Part shown: piece by piece, positions 24,487-33,228 of the stretch | How the letters are laid out: each line of letters starts with the position of its first letter | Numbering within the stretch: position 1 is the stretch's first letter | NCBI RefSeq assembly: GCF_041276405.1 | Contig: NZ_JBGGGT010000002.1 | Coordinates: forward strand, 2,705,001-2,769,000 | Length of the DNA stretch: 64,000 nucleotides | Reading direction: 5' to 3' | Source: Microvirga sp. TS319 | Lineage (GTDB): Bacteria; Pseudomonadota; Alphaproteobacteria; Rhizobiales; Beijerinckiaceae | Notes under the pieces: generated by a model | Seen by the model: only the letters and a program-made list of their open reading frames with translations | The model's database searches: none | Told to the model about the DNA's origin: nothing | Position numbers and translations under genes: made by a program

Positions 24487-24669
24487 TGTCGTTTTTGTCC
24501 GCAATATTTTAAAAGCGATTTCCGCAAGCGGATGCAGGAATATTTTAATATAGAATAAATCGACCCTTGCAAGAACCCTGGCAAGAACCCTTGCATGAGT
24601 TCGCAGATCTGCTGAATCGGCCATCGAAAACTCGACGCCTCATCCACACGGTCCTGTTCGGAGAGACCC
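24487..24669. promoter_or_regulatory. Divergent promoter region of the partner-switching island
   Basis: This 183-bp AT-rich spacer separates the leftward sensor/MFS/rsbVW unit from the rightward sensor/rsbU unit. It holds a direct repeat GCAAGAACCCT at 24569-24579 and 24581-24591 (12-bp period), with CCCTTGC at each side, and the AT-rich run AATATTTTAATATAGAAT (24539-24556). It is a good candidate for a shared operator and two divergent promoters. Confidence 0.55.
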
Positions 24670-25422
24670 ATGGGCTTTGCTTTCCGCGTCATCGCAAGCT
24701 GCGCGATTCCCGTCGCGCTCGCGATGATTGGCATCATCGTCGCCACCTATCTGACCCTCTCGGGCATCGCGGAGCGGCAGCAGGAAGACCGGATTCTGTT
24801 TCGCCTGGAAAATCTCCGCACGAGCATCGAGGCAAATCTGAGCCTCGGTTTCCAGCTCGCTCAGATCGGCGGAACGCAGGACGTGCTGGAGCGAGCCAGA
24901 TCGACGGATTCGGTCCTTCAGGCCCTCGACGTCTTTTCCGGCGACGGCGTGTCCGTCTACAGCACGGATCGCGGCGTCAAGGGCGAGCCCGTTCCGGCCG
25001 AATGGCGCGCCGCTGCGACCACCGGCAACGCGGAGGACCATTGGCGGTATGAAGGCCCCGCCGAACTCGTTCTCGGCCTGCCGATCCGCAACGATCTCGG
25101 CGACGTCGTCGGTCACATCGTGAGCATCACGTCGCCCGAAGAGGCCCTGGCGGCGGATCTGCCAGGTCTTCTGCAGAGATTGGCGTTCTGGATCGTTCCC
25201 GTCGGTCTCGCCGCCTCGATGGTTGCGGCGCTCGCTCTGAGCCGGCGGATCACGCGTCCCTACCACGCGATCGCCGATGCGCTTGCGGGACGGATCGCCT
25301 CTCCGAATCCGGACGAGCCCCGAGAGGCCGCCGCGCACGCCGCGCGGCGATCCGGCCTGATGGCGATGGCCGATCTGGAAAGCGCCACCGAGCGCCTCGA
25401 GGCGATCGACCATGCCCTTTGA
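24670..25422 (+). CDS. Stand-alone membrane sensor module with HAMP-like tail
   Basis: A 250-aa protein with two transmembrane segments (~5-30 FRVIASCAIPVALAMIGIIV and ~170-193). The extracytoplasmic part has RLENLRTSIEANLSLGFQLA, VFSGDGVSVYSTDRG and LVLGLPIRNDLGDVVGHIVS; the last block closely parallels VSVPVMNDLGEVTARVE in the leftward paralogue. A HAMP-like tail (SRRITRPYHAIADALAGRIA) ends without kinase or other output domain. The stop overlaps the start of the next gene by 11 bp. It probably signals by partnering with the RsbU-like phosphatase. Confidence 0.75.
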   Translation: MGFAFRVIASCAIPVALAMIGIIVATYLTLSGIAERQQEDRILFRLENLRTSIEANLSLGFQLAQIGGTQDVLERARSTDSVLQALDVFSGDGVSVYSTDRGVKGEPVPAEWRAAATTGNAEDHWRYEGPAELVLGLPIRNDLGDVVGHIVSITSPEEALAADLPGLLQRLAFWIVPVGLAASMVAALALSRRITRPYHAIADALAGRIASPNPDEPREAAAHAARRSGLMAMADLESATERLEAIDHAL

Positions 25423-26224
25423 GCACAGGAAGGGCAGCCATGCGCGACATCTGCCGGCGCATGTCGCGGGGGTTGTCGCCGTCTTCATCATCACGGCGGC
25501 GACAGGCCTCGGCATCGCCTGGCTGTCGATCTCCTTCGTCAGGGAGAGCCTGCGGTCGGAGCAGCGCTCGGCCCAACGCGCTGTGGCGGAGGCCGTGCAG
25601 CGATCGGTCGACAGGGCGCTTGCCCATGGAATTCCCCTGACGGCCATCGAAGGACTGACTGATTATCTGAACGACATGAGCCGCCGCATCGCCGGGACCA
25701 GGGCCATCGAGATCCGCTCGGATGCCGGATTCAGGGCCGTCGGGGGTGCCCCCGGCTCCGCTCAGGACACGCTCGTCTTGCCTCTCGCGAGCCTGGGAGC
25801 GGAGATCGTCGTTTATCGCGACGACGGCCCCGTGACCGGCGCGATCGAGCGCCTCCATGCCCAGGCCCTGATCCTCGCGCTGGCCGCGGCGCTGCTGGCG
25901 TCGGCCCTTCTCTGGTTGCTGGCGCTTCGCCCGCTGACGCGGGCGCATCGCCATCTCGCAACCGTGATCGACGCCGTGAGCGGGGGCGACTTCACGCAGG
26001 CCGCGACGATCCACACGGCGACCCCGGCCGACATGCCCCTTCAGGAAGCCCGCGCGCTCACGCGCGAGGTCACTGCCCATTACGCGACGATGCATTTTCA
26101 AGCCGAAAGCCTCCGGGCCATCGATTTCGATGACAGCCTGGCTCCCTTGATCGACGAGGCCGTGGAGCGTGCCTGCGGCGGGCGCCGCTTCGCTTCGGAC
26201 CCGGTTGCAGAAAAGACGCCCTGA
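25412..26224 (+). CDS. Stand-alone membrane sensor module
   Basis: A 270-aa protein, third gene copy of the sensor type. Transmembrane segments lie at ~17-40 and ~148-170. The periplasmic part has AVAEAVQRSVDRALAHGIPL followed by TAIEGLTDYLNDM, which parallels VERALALGVPLSGLVG of the MFS fusion. The cytoplasmic part after residue 171 is longer (~100 aa, RPLTRAHRHLATVIDAVSGG, a HAMP-like start) but has no recognisable enzyme domain. It overlaps the next gene as ATGA, so it is translationally coupled to the PP2C phosphatase. Confidence 0.75.
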   Translation: MPFEHRKGSHARHLPAHVAGVVAVFIITAATGLGIAWLSISFVRESLRSEQRSAQRAVAEAVQRSVDRALAHGIPLTAIEGLTDYLNDMSRRIAGTRAIEIRSDAGFRAVGGAPGSAQDTLVLPLASLGAEIVVYRDDGPVTGAIERLHAQALILALAAALLASALLWLLALRPLTRAHRHLATVIDAVSGGDFTQAATIHTATPADMPLQEARALTREVTAHYATMHFQAESLRAIDFDDSLAPLIDEAVERACGGRRFASDPVAEKTP

Positions 26225-28254
26225 TGCTGTTGCGCCATCGACTTTCCATCATCGCGTCGGCAGGCGCCCTGCTGATCGTGTGCGGTCTGCTCTGGGCCTC
26301 CCGCCAGGGCGAGACGATTTCGGCGCAGCGCCTCTCCTCCGTGGCGACCAACGGGCAAAATGCGCTCTGGCAGCAGCTCGTCCGCTCCGAGGTGGAGCGC
26401 CTCGACCAGATGGCGGATGCCCTGCAGAACCCTTCGTTCCTGCGGGCCATCGACGACGGCGGCACCGGTCGGATCTCATCCGTCATCAATGCCGAATTCG
26501 GCGCGACCCGCGACCGGCTGGCGGTTCTCGAATTGTCCCGCGGCGACGGCCGGGTGCTGCATTCGACCGGACGCGCGCTCGACAGCGAAAGAGCCCTGGA
26601 CCTGACCACTCTCGCGGAAGTGGCCGCGGGCGCCAGCAGGGCGGGCCTTTGGCAAAGCGCGCCGGACCGCTTCCTGATCGCGAAGACATTTCCGCTTCGC
26701 GACGCGAAGGGCGACACCGTCGTCGTCACCCTGGGCCTCGATGCGGCGGACGTTCTGGGCCGGTTCGCCGAGAGCCTGAAGACCGACGCCTTTCTGATCA
26801 ACCCGCGTGGGCGAATGGTCGTGGGGACCGGTCCGGAGCTGTGGCACAGGCTGCTCCCTCGCCTGCCCCTGCGCAGCGCGAGCGTTGCGACGCAGGAGAT
26901 CGACGGCCGCATCTACTCCCTGGTCGGGGTGCCGGTGAGCGATCTGAGCGGAGGCCTTGCGGGCCTGCTGGTCACGCTGGACGACGCCACGCAGGCCCTG
27001 GCTCCGGCGGAGCGGATCAGGACCCTGAGCATGGCCGGATCCTTCCTGTTCGCCCTGGCTCTCGTGGCGGGGCTTCATGTCTACCTGATCCGGGCCTTTC
27101 GTCCGCTCGACCGCACGACCAAGGTGCTGAACGCGCTCGCGCGGGGCGACACGACGGCCCGGATCGCTCCGACCGGCGACGACGAGATCGGCCGGATCGC
27201 CGAAACGGTCAGCCATTTCCGGGACAACGCCATCGCGCTCGACCGGCTGCGCCTTCAGCAGACCCGGCAGCGGCGGCGCCAGGAGCGGCTCATCCGGGGC
27301 AGGATGAAGGAGCTCGCCGGCACCCTCGATTCGAACGGACGCGATGAGATCCTGACCATCCTCGACACGCAGACGCCTCATGGCGGCGAGGATGCGGATT
27401 TCGTCCTGTTGCCCCATGTGCTGCAGCAATTGTCGAACCGCATCACCCAGCAGCATCTGAGGCTGAACGAGCTGATCGCGGACCTGCGCGACTCTCTCGT
27501 GACGAAGACGAAGCTCGCCGGCATCCAGCAGGAGCTGGAGATCGCCCGTCAGGTGCAGCTCGCCATGGTTCCGGCGACCTTTCCGGCCATCGACGCCATC
27601 GATATCGACGGCGGGATGATCGCCGCCAAGGAGGTCGGGGGCGACTTCTTCGACTGCTTCGCCCTGACGGAGAACACATACGTCCTGATGATCGGAGACG
27701 TGTCGGGAAAGGGCGTCCCGGCCTCCCTGTTCATGGCGATCACCCGCACCCTGCTGCGGGCCACCGCTCTCTACGAGCCCGATCCGGCGCGTTGCGTCGA
27801 GAGCGTCAACAACCTTCTCGCCCGCGAGAACGAGCAGATGCTGTTCGTCACCCTGTTCTACGGCGTGCTCGACGTTTCCACGGGCGAGCTCGTCTACGTC
27901 AATGCGGGCCACAACCCTCCCCTCCTCGTGAGCGCCTCGGGAGCCGCGCGCTATCTCGACGGGACCGGCGATATGGCGCTCGCGGTAATGGAGGATCAGG
28001 GCTACCGCGCCGAGCGCCTGACGCTGATGCCGGGCGATCTGCTCGTCACGTTCACGGATGGCATCACGGAGGCCTTCAATCCGGAGAACGAAGCCTTCGG
28101 CGAGGAGCGGTTGAAGGATCTCTGCCTGCGCGAGCGAGAGGCTCCGTCCGTTCAGGTGCTGATGCAGCGGGCCTACGGAGCCTTGACGGATTTCGTGCGC
28201 GACGCCGAACAATCGGACGACATCACATGGCTCGCCCTGCGCCGGCGGCCATGA
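26224..28254 (+). CDS. RsbU-like membrane PP2C phosphatase
   Basis: A 676-aa protein. Transmembrane segments at ~8-24 and ~270-292 flank a ~240-aa extracytoplasmic sensor (EVERLDQMADALQNPSFLRA, VVTLGLDAADVLGRF). A HAMP domain (~293-345) and a coiled-coil linker with LAGIQQELEIARQVQLAMVP precede a SpoIIE-type PP2C domain. Metal ligands are visible in VGGDFFDCF, IGDVSGKGVPASLFM, FTDGITEAFN and SDDITWLALR. It should dephosphorylate the STAS protein encoded at 18256-18588, releasing the RsbW target. A transcript terminator follows at 28371-28395. Confidence 0.9.
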   Translation: MLLRHRLSIIASAGALLIVCGLLWASRQGETISAQRLSSVATNGQNALWQQLVRSEVERLDQMADALQNPSFLRAIDDGGTGRISSVINAEFGATRDRLAVLELSRGDGRVLHSTGRALDSERALDLTTLAEVAAGASRAGLWQSAPDRFLIAKTFPLRDAKGDTVVVTLGLDAADVLGRFAESLKTDAFLINPRGRMVVGTGPELWHRLLPRLPLRSASVATQEIDGRIYSLVGVPVSDLSGGLAGLLVTLDDATQALAPAERIRTLSMAGSFLFALALVAGLHVYLIRAFRPLDRTTKVLNALARGDTTARIAPTGDDEIGRIAETVSHFRDNAIALDRLRLQQTRQRRRQERLIRGRMKELAGTLDSNGRDEILTILDTQTPHGGEDADFVLLPHVLQQLSNRITQQHLRLNELIADLRDSLVTKTKLAGIQQELEIARQVQLAMVPATFPAIDAIDIDGGMIAAKEVGGDFFDCFALTENTYVLMIGDVSGKGVPASLFMAITRTLLRATALYEPDPARCVESVNNLLARENEQMLFVTLFYGVLDVSTGELVYVNAGHNPPLLVSASGAARYLDGTGDMALAVMEDQGYRAERLTLMPGDLLVTFTDGITEAFNPENEAFGEERLKDLCLREREAPSVQVLMQRAYGALTDFVRDAEQSDDITWLALRRRP

Positions 28255-28261
28255 GGTCCTA

Positions 28262-28363
28262 TGGCATCGGACGTAACATCGAACCCGCATCCGACGCTGT
28301 AAGTCGATGTCTTTCAGCTTTTTTCGCGCAAAACCGGTTCCCACTTTTGCGTCCGATGCTCTC
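28262..28363. repeat. Palindromic repeat element, family B
   Basis: GCATCGGACGTAACATCGAA...GCGCAAAACCGGTTCCCACT...CGTCCGATGCTC. This second repeat family shares the GCATCGGA ends but has a different core (AAGTGGGAACCGGTTTTGCG). Confidence 0.85.
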
Positions 28364-28370
28364 GACAAAA

Positions 28371-28395
28371 GAGCCGCCGGGAAACCCGGCGGCTC
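28371..28395. terminator. Bidirectional terminator between rsbU-like and betaine transporter genes
   Basis: A perfect stem GAGCCGCCGGG / CCCGGCGGCTC with loop AAA. It is preceded by ACAAAA and followed by GTCGTTT, so it could stop transcription from both converging units. Confidence 0.75.
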
Positions 28396-28430
28396 GTCGT
28401 TTCATTCAGGAACTCGGACGATCGGCGTGA

Positions 28431-29318
28431 CTACGACGCGGAGCCCATCTCGCCGGTGAGCCAGTATTTGACCCGCGCGGGATGCTCGCTGATGTAGTTC
28501 TCGATCGCCTTGTCGACCGAGCCTTCGTTCGAGTCCGACATCGCGGCTTCGAGTTCGCTGAGCGGAAGGTGCATGCGCATCAGGAACTGCGCGACCTCCG
28601 GATGGTCGCTCTGGAAGCCCTGGCGGGCGATCGCGTAGACCCGCTCGACGCCGCCGAGCGCCTGTTTGGGATCGTCGAGATAGCGCAGCTCGTACTTGCC
28701 AAACATCCAGTGGGGGCTCCAGCCCGTCACCACGATCCACTCTTTCCGGCGGATCGCGCGATCCAGGGCCGACACCATGGCGGCGTCGCTGGCGGTGGTC
28801 AGATCGTAGCCGCTCAGGTCATAGGTCTTGACGGCTTCCTTCGACAGACGGGTGAGGCCCGCGCCGGGGTCGATGCCCTGGATCTTGCCTGAGAGCTTCT
28901 CCTTCACGTCCGGCTTGGAGAGGTCGGCGATGGACCCGATCTGATCCTTCGGGACGTAGTTCGGCACGACCCATCCGAGCTTGGCGTCCGTGTAGAGAAC
29001 GCCGAGGGTCACGACCTTGTCGCCCACGCGCTTCCAGTAATCCTTATGGGTTTCGGGCAGCCAAGCCATCATCATCGCATCGATGTCGCCCTTCGCCACG
29101 CCCTGGTATTGCGGCGCGATATCGGTCTGCAGAAGCTCGACCTTCTCGGAATAATTGTCCTCGATGAGCTTCTTGGCGAGCTTGGTGACGAACTCCGCAT
29201 CGGCCCAGGCGGTCCAGCCGATCTTGATCGGCTTCTTCTCCTCTTGCGCCTGCAGCGTGCCCGCAAGGCCTGTGGTCAGGGCCGCCGCGAGGGCGATCCG
29301 GGCGAAGGTCTTGAGCAT
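28431..29318 (-). CDS. proX: Glycine betaine/proline ABC transporter substrate-binding protein
   Basis: A 295-aa periplasmic protein from the ATG at 29318 (GGAG upstream). The signal peptide is LKTFARIALAAALTTGLAGTL. OpuAC-family features include KIGWTAWADAEFVTKLAKKL, IDAMMMAWLPETHKDYW, IDPGAGLTRLSKEAVKTY and VVTGWSPHWMFGKYELRYLD; tryptophans of this kind form the cation-pi cage for betaines. Last gene of the three-gene operon. The exact ligand (glycine betaine, proline betaine or choline) is not decided by the sequence. Confidence 0.92.
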   Translation of the reverse strand: MLKTFARIALAAALTTGLAGTLQAQEEKKPIKIGWTAWADAEFVTKLAKKLIEDNYSEKVELLQTDIAPQYQGVAKGDIDAMMMAWLPETHKDYWKRVGDKVVTLGVLYTDAKLGWVVPNYVPKDQIGSIADLSKPDVKEKLSGKIQGIDPGAGLTRLSKEAVKTYDLSGYDLTTASDAAMVSALDRAIRRKEWIVVTGWSPHWMFGKYELRYLDDPKQALGGVERVYAIARQGFQSDHPEVAQFLMRMHLPLSELEAAMSDSNEGSVDKAIENYISEHPARVKYWLTGEMGSAS

Positions 29319-29395
29319 AGGGTTCTCCTTTATCGCTCTTGGGGTTTCTTGGGGTTGTCGGGCACGGGACCGGAGGACCGGCCCCCTGCCCGTCG

Positions 29396-30310
29396 TCACG
29401 CGCCTGCCTGGGCAGGCACGGTTTCGATTCCGGCGACGGCCCGCCTGGCTCCGGCGCGGCGGGCGACGGGAAGCGGGATCCTCAGGGCTGCCGGCCGTGA
29501 GAGGCTCTGCGTCAGACGGTCGAGGATGATGGCCAGGATCACCACGGCGAGGCCGCCCTCGAAGCCCACGCCGACGTCGAGACGCTGAATGCCCGTCAGC
29601 ACCGTGTTACCCAGGCCTCCCGCGCCGATCATGGAGGCGATCACCACCATCGAGAGCCCCAGCATGATGGTCTGGTTGATGCCGGCCATGATGGACGGCA
29701 GGGCCAGCGGGAACTGCACCTTGAACAGAAGCTGGCGGTCGGTGCAGCCGAAGGCTTGCCCGGCCTCGACGAATTCGCGGTTCACCTGCGTCAGGCCCAA
29801 AGCCGTGAGGCGCACGACGGGCGGCATCGAGAAGATGACGGTCGCGATGGTGCCGGGCACCGCCCCGAGACCGAAGAACATCGCGGCCGGGATGAGATAG
29901 ACGAAGGCCGGCATCGTCTGCATCAGATCGAGCAGCGGGCGCGTGCCGGCCGCGGTCAGAGGGCTGCGGGCCATGAGGATGCCGAGCGGAATGCCGAGCG
30001 CGATCGCGATCGCCGTCGCGGCGATGACGAGGGCGAGCGTCTCGATGGTCTCCTTCCACAGGCCCATGCCGACGATGAGAAGAAGCGCCGCCCCGCAGAG
30101 TACGGCGAATTTCCAGCCGACCCGCCAGAGCGCGAAGAGCGCCACGATGCCGATGAAGGCCCAGGACGGCAGCCACGAGAGCCCATCCTTGATGCCGTCG
30201 GCGAAGAAGCCAATGACGTCCGCGATGGCGTCGAGGGTCGGCGAAAAATGGTCGAGCGTATACTCGACAGCGGCGCTGGCGGCAGCGCCGATGCTCAGTT
30301 CGAAATCCAT
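29396..30310 (-). CDS. proW: Glycine betaine/proline ABC transporter permease
   Basis: A 304-aa inner-membrane permease with about seven hydrophobic segments. The BPD_transp_1 coupling loop is EAGQAFGCTDRQLLFKVQFP, preceded by FSMPPVVRLTALGLTQVN and followed by ALPSIMAGINQTIMLGLSMV. An N-terminal extension (~50 aa) and Arg-rich C-terminus are common in ProW proteins. It lies between the ATPase and binding-protein genes with short gaps. Confidence 0.92.
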   Translation of the reverse strand: MDFELSIGAAASAAVEYTLDHFSPTLDAIADVIGFFADGIKDGLSWLPSWAFIGIVALFALWRVGWKFAVLCGAALLLIVGMGLWKETIETLALVIAATAIAIALGIPLGILMARSPLTAAGTRPLLDLMQTMPAFVYLIPAAMFFGLGAVPGTIATVIFSMPPVVRLTALGLTQVNREFVEAGQAFGCTDRQLLFKVQFPLALPSIMAGINQTIMLGLSMVVIASMIGAGGLGNTVLTGIQRLDVGVGFEGGLAVVILAIILDRLTQSLSRPAALRIPLPVARRAGARRAVAGIETVPAQAGA

Positions 30311-30338
30311 GAATGTATCCTTCGCGCGGGAGCCGGGT

Positions 30339-31580
30339 TCAGGCGGCGCGGTCGAGCGTCATGAGGAGGGACGACTTGGAAATGGTGCCGACATAGCGCC
30401 CGGCCGCATCCACGACCGGCACCGGCCACCGGCTCTCGGCGACCCGGCCCATGACCTGCGCCACCGGCGCATCGGCCTCGATGGGCACCATGTCGGGCAG
30501 GAAGGCCCGCCGATAGGGATCGGGCCAGCCGGCATGCACGGCCTCCTTGAGCGACTCGGCGCTGACCATGCCCTGGTAGCGCTTGTCGCGTGCGACCACG
30601 ATCGCGACGTCGCGATCGTGAGCCCTGATGCGTTCGAGCGCGGCATGGACGCTCAGGCCGGCGCGATCGATCAGGGTGATCTGGCTGTGGCGGGCGATGT
30701 CGCCCGCGCGGAAGACATGCGCGACGTCCACGTTGCGGAAGAACGACCGGACATAGTCGTTCGCCGGATTCATGACGATCTCTTCCGGCGTGCCGACCTG
30801 CACCACAACCCCGTCCTGCATGATCGCGATGCGGTCCCCGATGCGCATCGCCTCGTCGAGGTCGTGGCTGACGAACACGATCGTGCGGCTGTGCTCCGCC
30901 TGGAGGCGAAGAAGCTCATCCTGCATCTCGGTGCGGATCAGGGGATCGAGGGCCGAGAAGGCCTCGTCCATGAGGAGGATCGTCGGCTCGTTGGCGAGAG
31001 CGCGTGCAAGACCGACGCGCTGCTTCATGCCGCCGGAGAGTTCGTCGGGACGGCTTGCCGCATAGCGGCCGAGACCGACCGCCTCGAGCGCCCGGAGAGC
31101 CTTCTCGTGACGCTCCTTCTCGGGCATGCCGGCCACCTCCAACCCGAAGGCGGTGTTGGCCAGAACCGTGCGGTTGGGCAGAAGCGCGAAGCTCTGGAAC
31201 ACCATGCTCATGTCGCGGCGGCGCAACTCGATCAGGTCGCGCTTGCCCATTTTCGTTACGTCCTGGCCGTCCACCAGGATCGAGCCCAAGGTCGGGTCGA
31301 TCAGCCGGTTCAGCAGGCGCAGGAGAGTCGACTTGCCGGAGCCGGACAGCCCCATGACCACGAAAATCTCGCCTTCCCTGATGCTGAAGCTCGCGTCGTT
31401 GACCCCGATGGTGCAGCGCGTCTCGGCCTGGACGGCATCCTTGCCCTGTCCGGACCGAATCATGTCGATGGCGCGCGGAACCTGCGGGCCGAACACTTTG
31501 AATACGTTGCGAAGGACGATCTTGTCAGCCGATAGGGCCGCAGCAGCGCTGCGCACGGTATCGTCTTTATCAGTCATCAA
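30339..31580 (-). CDS. proV: Glycine betaine/proline ABC transporter ATPase with CBS domains
   Basis: A 413-aa ATPase. Walker A GLSGSGKST, Q loop VFQSFALLPNRT, signature LSGGMKQRVGLARAL and Walker B TILLMDEAFSALD are intact. The C-terminal ~120 residues hold two CBS motifs (RYQGMVSAESLKEAV, RYVGTISKSSLLMTLD), which in OpuA/ProV proteins sense ionic strength. First gene of the operon; the promoter should lie at 31581-31700. Osmotic control is expected from the family. Confidence 0.94.
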   Translation of the reverse strand: MMTDKDDTVRSAAAALSADKIVLRNVFKVFGPQVPRAIDMIRSGQGKDAVQAETRCTIGVNDASFSIREGEIFVVMGLSGSGKSTLLRLLNRLIDPTLGSILVDGQDVTKMGKRDLIELRRRDMSMVFQSFALLPNRTVLANTAFGLEVAGMPEKERHEKALRALEAVGLGRYAASRPDELSGGMKQRVGLARALANEPTILLMDEAFSALDPLIRTEMQDELLRLQAEHSRTIVFVSHDLDEAMRIGDRIAIMQDGVVVQVGTPEEIVMNPANDYVRSFFRNVDVAHVFRAGDIARHSQITLIDRAGLSVHAALERIRAHDRDVAIVVARDKRYQGMVSAESLKEAVHAGWPDPYRRAFLPDMVPIEADAPVAQVMGRVAESRWPVPVVDAAGRYVGTISKSSLLMTLDRAA

Positions 31581-32217
31581 ACCCCCGATTTCCCCTGCCT
31601 AAAAGGTTAGGGGCAACCTCCGTTGTGTAATGTTTGCCAGGAGAATAGTTGAAAGATTGGACCAGGCCATATTCCTGCACGCGTCATAGCGCGCAAATGC
31701 CTCGGTCCGGCGAAACGGACAGCATATTTGGCTGCCTTCGATGAGGTTTATCTAGACGGTTCGAGCCATATTGCCAACCCTTGAGGCATGAATTGGCTGG
31801 ATTCCCTGTTCATGACGATGGGAATTCGACCGCCGCGCGCCATGTCTTTCGGTTACAAAACAGGAGCTTAGCGGCGATCGGAACAGGGCGGCCCCAAAGT
31901 CCGGGCAATGTTGCAAAACGCGGGTCTGGGCCAGGCATTCTTGTGGCTGGGGGCGCAGCACGGCGATTTTTCGGTGCCTTCGCGAACACCGTTCAGGGCC
32001 GGTTCAGGCGACTCGTTTTCAGCGAAGCGCCTGACGCCATGGGGCTGGCGCATCGTGCGGAAAAGTGGATCCGGTTTTCGCTGACGCGGCCCTTCGGGTC
32101 CGCAATGAACGATGCGCTGCTCTAAGAAGGGAGCATCGGATTCAATCCCAAAAGTGGATTCCACTTTTCACGTCCGATGCTCTGGAGCAGCTCGACGAAG
32201 AGCCGGACAGGATGCCG
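31581..32217. other. Gene-free region upstream of the betaine transporter operon
   Basis: About 640 bp. It includes a short inverted repeat AGGTT...AACCT (31603-31619) close to the operon start, and a palindromic repeat element at 32047-32184. Between 31640 and 32040 no gene is supported on either strand. Confidence 0.5.
32047..32184. repeat. Palindromic repeat element, family A
   Basis: GCGCATCGTGCGGAAAAGTG...CGATGCGCTGCTC, then GGGAGCATCGGATTCAATCC...CGTCCGATGCTC. It has an extra internal palindrome GACGCGGCCC...GGGTCCGC in the first half. Confidence 0.88.
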
Positions 32218-32574
32218 TCAGGGATGGTCCTGATCGGAGGGCAGGTCCGCCAGCCGCTTGATCTCGAAGATCGCCGCGACCACGAAGGCCGATAAGACGA
32301 CGAAGGTCGTGAGCGTTGCGAGGGTCCCTTCCTGCACGCCCGAATTCACTCCGATCACCAGCATCATCGCCAGGACGGGAAGGCCCAGAGTGATCGCAGC
32401 CAGGATGACCAGGGGGTTCGCGAATGCCTCGGTTCCATGGGCCTTCGAAGAAGCCCGGGAAGGCTGCCGGGACGAGACCTCCTGCCGGAGGACCTCCCCT
32501 TGCGGCACAGGCATTGCCTGCCGGGACGGATCCCGTGCGGGCGAGGCGTCCAACGTTCCAGTCTGCTGCTTCAT
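32218..32574 (-). CDS. Small membrane protein, unknown function
   Basis: A 118-aa protein from the ATG at 32574 (MKQQTGTLDASPARD). A disordered, polar N-terminus of ~55 residues precedes two transmembrane segments: NPLVILAAITLGLPVLAMMLV and ATLTTFVVLSAFVVAAIFEI. It is not recognised. It follows a lytic transglycosylase gene on the same strand at a distance of ~145 bp. Confidence 0.6.
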   Translation of the reverse strand: MKQQTGTLDASPARDPSRQAMPVPQGEVLRQEVSSRQPSRASSKAHGTEAFANPLVILAAITLGLPVLAMMLVIGVNSGVQEGTLATLTTFVVLSAFVVAAIFEIKRLADLPSDQDHP

Positions 32575-32718
32575 GAATGCGATCCCGTGATGCGATGCCG
32601 AGGAATTGTGCCGGTCGAGCCTGAACTTCACAAGCAAGCCGCACACCATTGGAGTTGGAGCAAAAGGGGTATTTTCAAGACGCTCCACGAAACATCGCCT
32701 GCGGCGCCGCCTTGAAAG

Positions 32719-33204
32719 TCAATGGCCCGCAGCCGAAGCGGAACTCGTAAACATGGCCGCAATGCCTCCCGTCGCCACGGGCTCGCTCGCGGCGCTTCTG
32801 AGCTGCCGCAGCAGGCCTTTCCGTTTGGCCTCGTAGTAATAGCCGCGCGAATACAGGGAGACCGCCCGGTCGATATTGCCCCCGGCCACCGTATAGGCAT
32901 TGGCGAGATAGGGCACCGCATAGGTGAGATTGGTATTGGCATCGAGCAGGCCCGATGCCGGACCCGTGTATCCCATGCCGCGCGCCGTGGCGTAGCGGAT
33001 CTGCATCAGGCCGAGGAAGCCCCGGTTGGCAGCCTGCGGATTGTAGCCGCTCTCCCGCTGGATGATCCGGTGCACCAGAGCCGCGGGCACGCCGTGAGCC
33101 TTTGCGTGCTGCGCCACGAGGGCATCGATGGCGGCGTGGTCCGAAGCGGCAGCCGGCAATGCGCAGGCCGCAACGGCACAGCCCAGAACGAGACGAGCGA
33201 TCAT
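32719..33204 (-). CDS. Small exported lytic transglycosylase
   Basis: A 161-aa SLT-domain protein from the ATG at 33204. Signal peptide: IARLVLGCAVAACALPAAAS. The catalytic Glu51 is in IIQRESGYNPQAAN, followed by GFLGLMQIRYATARGMGY and NLTYAVPYLANAYTVAGGN, then a tyrosine-rich SLYSRGYYYEAKRKG. It cleaves murein glycan strands in the periplasm. A hairpin covering the ribosome-binding site precedes it (33211-33228), so translation may be controlled. Confidence 0.88.
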   Translation of the reverse strand: MIARLVLGCAVAACALPAAASDHAAIDALVAQHAKAHGVPAALVHRIIQRESGYNPQAANRGFLGLMQIRYATARGMGYTGPASGLLDANTNLTYAVPYLANAYTVAGGNIDRAVSLYSRGYYYEAKRKGLLRQLRSAASEPVATGGIAAMFTSSASAAGH

Positions 33205-33210
33205 AGCAAC

Positions 33211-33228
33211 CCCTATGTTTATAGGGGG
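33211..33228 (-). promoter_or_regulatory. Hairpin sequestering the transglycosylase ribosome-binding site
   Basis: CCCCTAT-GTTT-ATAGGGG forms a perfect 7-bp stem with a 4-nt loop. In the mRNA (- strand) the downstream arm ATAGGGG is the Shine-Dalgarno segment, 6-7 nt before the ATG at 33204. Folding would hide it, as in RNA thermometers or cis-regulatory hairpins. Confidence 0.55.
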
